DNA of 8,205 bases from Thermomicrobiales bacterium (GTDB taxonomy: Bacteria > Chloroflexota > Chloroflexia > Thermomicrobiales > UBA6265), in NCBI GenBank assembly GCA_025937615.1, contig JAICRA010000049.1, forward strand, positions 1 to 8,205. The letters run 5' to 3'. The notes under the pieces were generated by a model. That model was not told the DNA's origin, ran no database searches, and saw only the letters and a program-made list of their open reading frames with translations. Of the stretch, positions 6,297 to 8,205 are shown piece after piece. Position 1 is the first letter of the stretch. Each line of letters starts with the position of its first letter. The translations under genes were made by a program, and so were the position numbers.

Positions 6297-6755
6297 TCAG
6301 GAGCGCTGCAGAGATGCGGTAAGGACAATGCCAGGCTCGGTACCCCGGCTGACTGTTGGTCTGCCGAGAAGGCGTGGAACTACGACCTGAGGTGCTGGAT
6401 CGAGCGTCCCGGAAGCATGCCCCCAGCCGACGTAGCCACCATTCTCGCGGTGCAGAACGCCGTCGAGTACGACGTCGTGCAGACCACCGCCGAAGAACTC
6501 GATCTGGCTCAGCAGATCTTCTACGAGATCGCCGAACAGACTCTCGAGATCGTCACCCGCGCCATTGATCGGCGCGGAGCGTCCGGTATCGATTGGTGTA
6601 TGTGGCGGTGCTACCGCGAGCGTCAATACCGCGCGTAAGCCCGCTTCCACGACCGAAGGGATATCGCGGCCGGTCGCGTTGAGCGTAGCGATTCCCGCTC
6701 GACTCCAGGGCGACGTCGTGAATCCCGAGGGCGGAACGTCTTCGTTGTCGATCAT
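6297..6755 (-). CDS. Divergent archease-like (SHS2 domain) protein
   Basis: Archeases are small SHS2-domain proteins; classical members activate the RNA ligase RtcB. The 152-residue product matches the archease layout: a first strand and helix (ATLNATGRDIPSVVEAGLRAVLTL, residues 23-46, given by its ends), then GAGDDLESLFGDLVEDLL (65-82), equivalent to the G.DLE.LL..WLNELL helix, then SQIEFFGGGLHDVVLDGV. The DHTAD motif expected near the N terminus and the KAxTxH segment expected near residue 127 are absent (PWSRAG and VVVPRLLG stand there), so the metal- and RtcB-related residues appear lost. No rtcB lies in the window. Third-position G/C bias supports this strand over the overlapping plus-strand frame. 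ATG 6755 is preceded by AGG at 11 nt and by a good promoter. The fold assignment is by eye; a different function from archease is likely. Confidence 0.6.
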   Translation of the reverse strand: MIDNEDVPPSGFTTSPWSRAGIATLNATGRDIPSVVEAGLRAVLTLAVAPPHTPIDTGRSAPINGAGDDLESLFGDLVEDLLSQIEFFGGGLHDVVLDGVLHRENGGYVGWGHASGTLDPAPQVVVPRLLGRPTVSRGTEPGIVLTASLQRS

Positions 6756-6773
6756 CGGCTGCGCCTATTGCCC

Positions 6774-6802
6774 AGTGTATCGTGCATTGCTCCCTTGCCC
6801 AA
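6774..6802 (-). promoter_or_regulatory. Probable sigma70-type promoter for the archease-like gene
   Basis: On the minus strand, TTGGGC (6802-6797) and TACACT (6779-6774) are separated by 17 nt. Transcription would begin near 6767, leaving a leader of only about 12 nt before ATG 6755. Confidence 0.5.
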
Positions 6803-6919
6803 GATACCCCCCGACGACTGCCCTGGTGCGCATTGGACTCAGGAGTCCTGCCAGGAGCCGGTCCCGCCCCGAATAAGCGTTCTCACTCCTAGTCGGCCCT
6901 CGCACCAACCGCCACGTCG

Positions 6920-6944
6920 CGCGCGGCGTGCGTGTCGCCGCGCG
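6920..6944. repeat. GC-rich 9-bp inverted repeat
   Basis: CGCGCGGCG (6920-6928) and CGCCGCGCG (6936-6944) form a perfect stem around a 7-nt loop, followed on the plus strand by TTTG. A second hairpin follows (GGGGGTG at 6973-6979 with CGCCCCC at 6989-6995, one G-T pair), then the large palindrome at 7005-7036. The T-run is too short to call a terminator with confidence. The rest of this gap (6803-7187) holds no gene I can support. Confidence 0.45.
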
Positions 6945-7004
6945 TTTGCGTCCGCTCTCTGGGTTGGTATTTGGGGGTGCTTGTGAGACGCCCCCCGGGG
7001 TGGA

Positions 7005-7036
7005 CGGACCGGGGTTCCACGTGGAACCCCGGTCCG
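7005..7036. promoter_or_regulatory. 32-bp perfect palindrome with a parS-like core (candidate ParB site)
   Basis: Bases 7005-7020 are exactly complementary to 7021-7036, with no spacer. The centre, GTTCCACGTGGAAC (7014-7027), is the parS variant known from pseudomonads and differs from the general consensus GTTTCACGTGAAAC only by a symmetric T/A to C/G change. parS sites are bound by ParB, which with ParA organises chromosome origin segregation. The outer arms (CGGACCGG type) extend the symmetry beyond the usual 16 bp. It lies between genes, as most parS sites do. No parA or parB is in the window. A dimeric-regulator operator or a bidirectional hairpin are the alternatives. Confidence 0.55.
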
Positions 7037-7187
7037 AGTAGCAACTCCGTCCTGGGCACCCCTCTGTGGTCGATCTGGTATCCTCCGACCGATCCCGGCG
7101 TCCCCGCTCCGCCCCAACTCCCGCGCGGCGAAACGGATGCCGCGCGCGGCGCGTTGGTACGTGCGGAAAGGAGCGACGGATCGCCGG

Positions 7188-7826
7188 ATGGAACTCTCGA
7201 TACCGTGGACCGTTGCGAGGCCACTAGCGGACCACCCGCGGGCCCGCGGGAGTCAGGGGTTGACCGCGGACGATTCGGATCTCGTGGGGCGTGCCCGCGA
7301 GGGCGATCAGGTCGCCTTTGCCCGGCTCTTCGAGCACTACCATGCTCCTATCCTCAACTATCTGCATCGCATGGTCGGTGACCGCGCGATGGCGGAAGAT
7401 CTGACCCAAGACACCTTCATCAAGGCCTACAACGCGCTTCCCTCGACGCGGCCTGACCTCGCTTTCAAGCCGTGGCTCTACCGGATTGCCACCAACACCG
7501 CCATCAGCCAGCTGCGGCGGCGCAAGATCGTGCAGTGGATTCCGTTCCTCCCTGGCCACGATCATGCCAGTGACCAGTCGATCGAGCGTTCGGTGAGCCG
7601 GCGCCAGGATATCGAGCAGACCCTCTCCCGATTGCCACAGCACTACGCTGCGGCGCTGCTGCTGCGCCACTACCAGGGGCTGTCTCTCGCCGAGACCGCC
7701 GACGCCCTTGGCATCACTGAGAATGCCGCCAAGCTGAGGCTTTTCCGGGCCCGCAAGGCCTTTGCCCAGATCTACGGATCCACCGAGCTGCTCGGCGCTC
7801 CTGGCGAGTGGGAGGCTAAAGGATGA
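7188..7826 (+). CDS. ECF-type RNA polymerase sigma factor
   Basis: The protein has the two domains of group 4 (ECF) sigma factors. Region 2 spans about residues 30-113: DLVGRAREGDQVAFARLFEHY, then the core-binding and -10 helix AEDLTQDTFIKAY (69-81) and FKPWLYRIATNTAISQLRRRK. Region 4 spans about 143-195: TLSRLPQHYAAALLLRHYQGLS, then the helix-turn-helix LAETADALGITENAAKLRLFRARKAF that reads the -35 element. It directs polymerase to a specific regulon in response to a signal relayed by its anti-sigma partner, whose start overlaps the sigma stop by 3 nt. Three starts are possible: ATG 7137 (no ribosome binding site), ATG 7188 (AAAGGAG, but 14 nt away) and TTG 7260 (GGGAG at 7 nt, giving 188 aa, a typical ECF length). 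I list 7188 as a compromise; the residues before 7260 match no domain. Confidence 0.92.
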   Translation: MELSIPWTVARPLADHPRARGSQGLTADDSDLVGRAREGDQVAFARLFEHYHAPILNYLHRMVGDRAMAEDLTQDTFIKAYNALPSTRPDLAFKPWLYRIATNTAISQLRRRKIVQWIPFLPGHDHASDQSIERSVSRRQDIEQTLSRLPQHYAAALLLRHYQGLSLAETADALGITENAAKLRLFRARKAFAQIYGSTELLGAPGEWEAKG

Positions 7827-8205
7827 TCTCCCACGATCGTGCCCAGGAGCTCATTTCCGCTCGCATGGATGCGCCGCTGACCTCAGCGGAGCACTACGAG
7901 CTGCAGCGGCATCTGGCGGTATGTGATTCCTGCCGCGATTTCGTCAGCCTGGCTGACGATCTCGCCCGGGGTTTGCAGGCGTTGCCGCAGCTGGCGCCGA
8001 GCCTGGCCGTTTCGCGCGCCGTCATGGCCGCGGTCCGGGCAGACACACCCGCCTGGGGCTGGTTGCGGCGTGGCTTGCAGGCACTGTCTTCTCCTGGGAT
8101 GGCCGTGGCCTCCGGGCTGGCGCTCGTGGTGGCGTTGGCCGGCGCCCTTATCATCACGCTTAGTGCACCCAGTCGCGGCGATCAAGGGGTCGCACCGGAA
8201 GGGAC
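7823..8205 (+). CDS. Anti-sigma factor with zinc-binding ZAS/zf-HC2 domain, membrane-anchored, partial
   Basis: ATG 7823 overlaps the sigma stop codon, so the pair is translationally coupled. The first 50 residues contain the zinc-associated anti-sigma signature H-x3-C-x2-C (H30, C34, C37 in RHLAVCDSCRDF), which wraps around and blocks a cognate ECF sigma factor. A linker follows, then a hydrophobic segment at about residues 93-115 (MAVASGLALVVALAGALIITL) that would anchor it in the cytoplasmic membrane with the rest of the protein outside. The frame is open at the right edge after 127 codons, so the extracytoplasmic sensory part is not visible and the signal is unknown. The CxxC arrangement leaves redox sensing possible, but membrane-anchored members more often respond to envelope stress through proteolysis. 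Confidence 0.88.
   Translation, partial: MISHDRAQELISARMDAPLTSAEHYELQRHLAVCDSCRDFVSLADDLARGLQALPQLAPSLAVSRAVMAAVRADTPAWGWLRRGLQALSSPGMAVASGLALVVALAGALIITLSAPSRGDQGVAPEG

Noticed and set aside
6243..6638. 131-codon plus-strand open frame with a helical-looking segment
   Set aside because: It is the mirror of the archease-like gene, which has better third-position bias, a promoter and recognisable SHS2 helices. No ribosome binding site precedes the plus frame.
7023..7051. GGAAC and CGTC resembling an ECF autoregulatory promoter
   Set aside because: The spacing of 20 nt is longer than the usual 16-17, and GGAAC is simply part of the palindrome arm.
7139..7148. Repeated GCGCGCGGCG-type strings near 6919, 7121 and 7140
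   Set aside because: Short, low-complexity GC alternation of a kind expected in this composition; no consistent unit or spacing.

Overview
The window is GC-rich bacterial chromosome with strong G/C bias at third codon positions and frequent GTG starts. The gene content (rpsP-KH-rimM cluster, a SpoVS-like small protein, a DUF4239 membrane protein, an archease-like protein, ECF sigma with anti-sigma) would fit a Chloroflexota/Thermomicrobia-type organism. That placement is inference from gene style only, because no rRNA or marker alignment was possible. I see no transposase, integrase, CRISPR array, tRNA or rRNA.

Layout. (1) 1-1931, minus strand: a ribosome-maturation operon. A good sigma70-type promoter (1938-1967) and a leader of about 160 nt precede rpsP (bS16), then a KhpA-like KH RNA-binding protein, rimM (overlapping the KH gene) and a HIT-family protein that runs off the left edge. 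trmD, the usual next gene, is not there. (2) 2007-2351, minus: a 70-codon SpoVS-like gene with its own likely promoter and a structured leader. (3) 2515-4816, minus: a two-gene catabolic unit, a PdxA2-type dehydrogenase followed 4 nt later by a four-carbon acid sugar kinase (DUF1537 family). Together these would phosphorylate and oxidise a threonate/erythronate-like acid. (4) 4817-5077: divergent intergenic region with nested inverted repeats. (5) 5078-6099, plus: a DUF4239 membrane protein and a DUF2007 small protein, tightly coupled. (6) 6297-6755, minus: a divergent archease-like SHS2-domain protein with its own promoter. (7) 6803-7187: a palindrome-rich intergenic region containing a 32-bp perfect palindrome whose core, GTTCCACGTGGAAC, matches a known parS (ParB-binding) variant. 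(8) 7188-8205, plus: an ECF sigma factor overlapping a zinc-binding, membrane-anchored anti-sigma factor cut by the right edge.

Most of the content is recognisable. The parts most worth a second look are the parS-like palindrome and its neighbouring hairpins, the overlapping hairpins in the SpoVS-like leader, the possible sequestration of the ribosome binding site at the sigma gene, and the HIT gene in the trmD position. I did not find convincing evidence of a wholly new multi-gene system.
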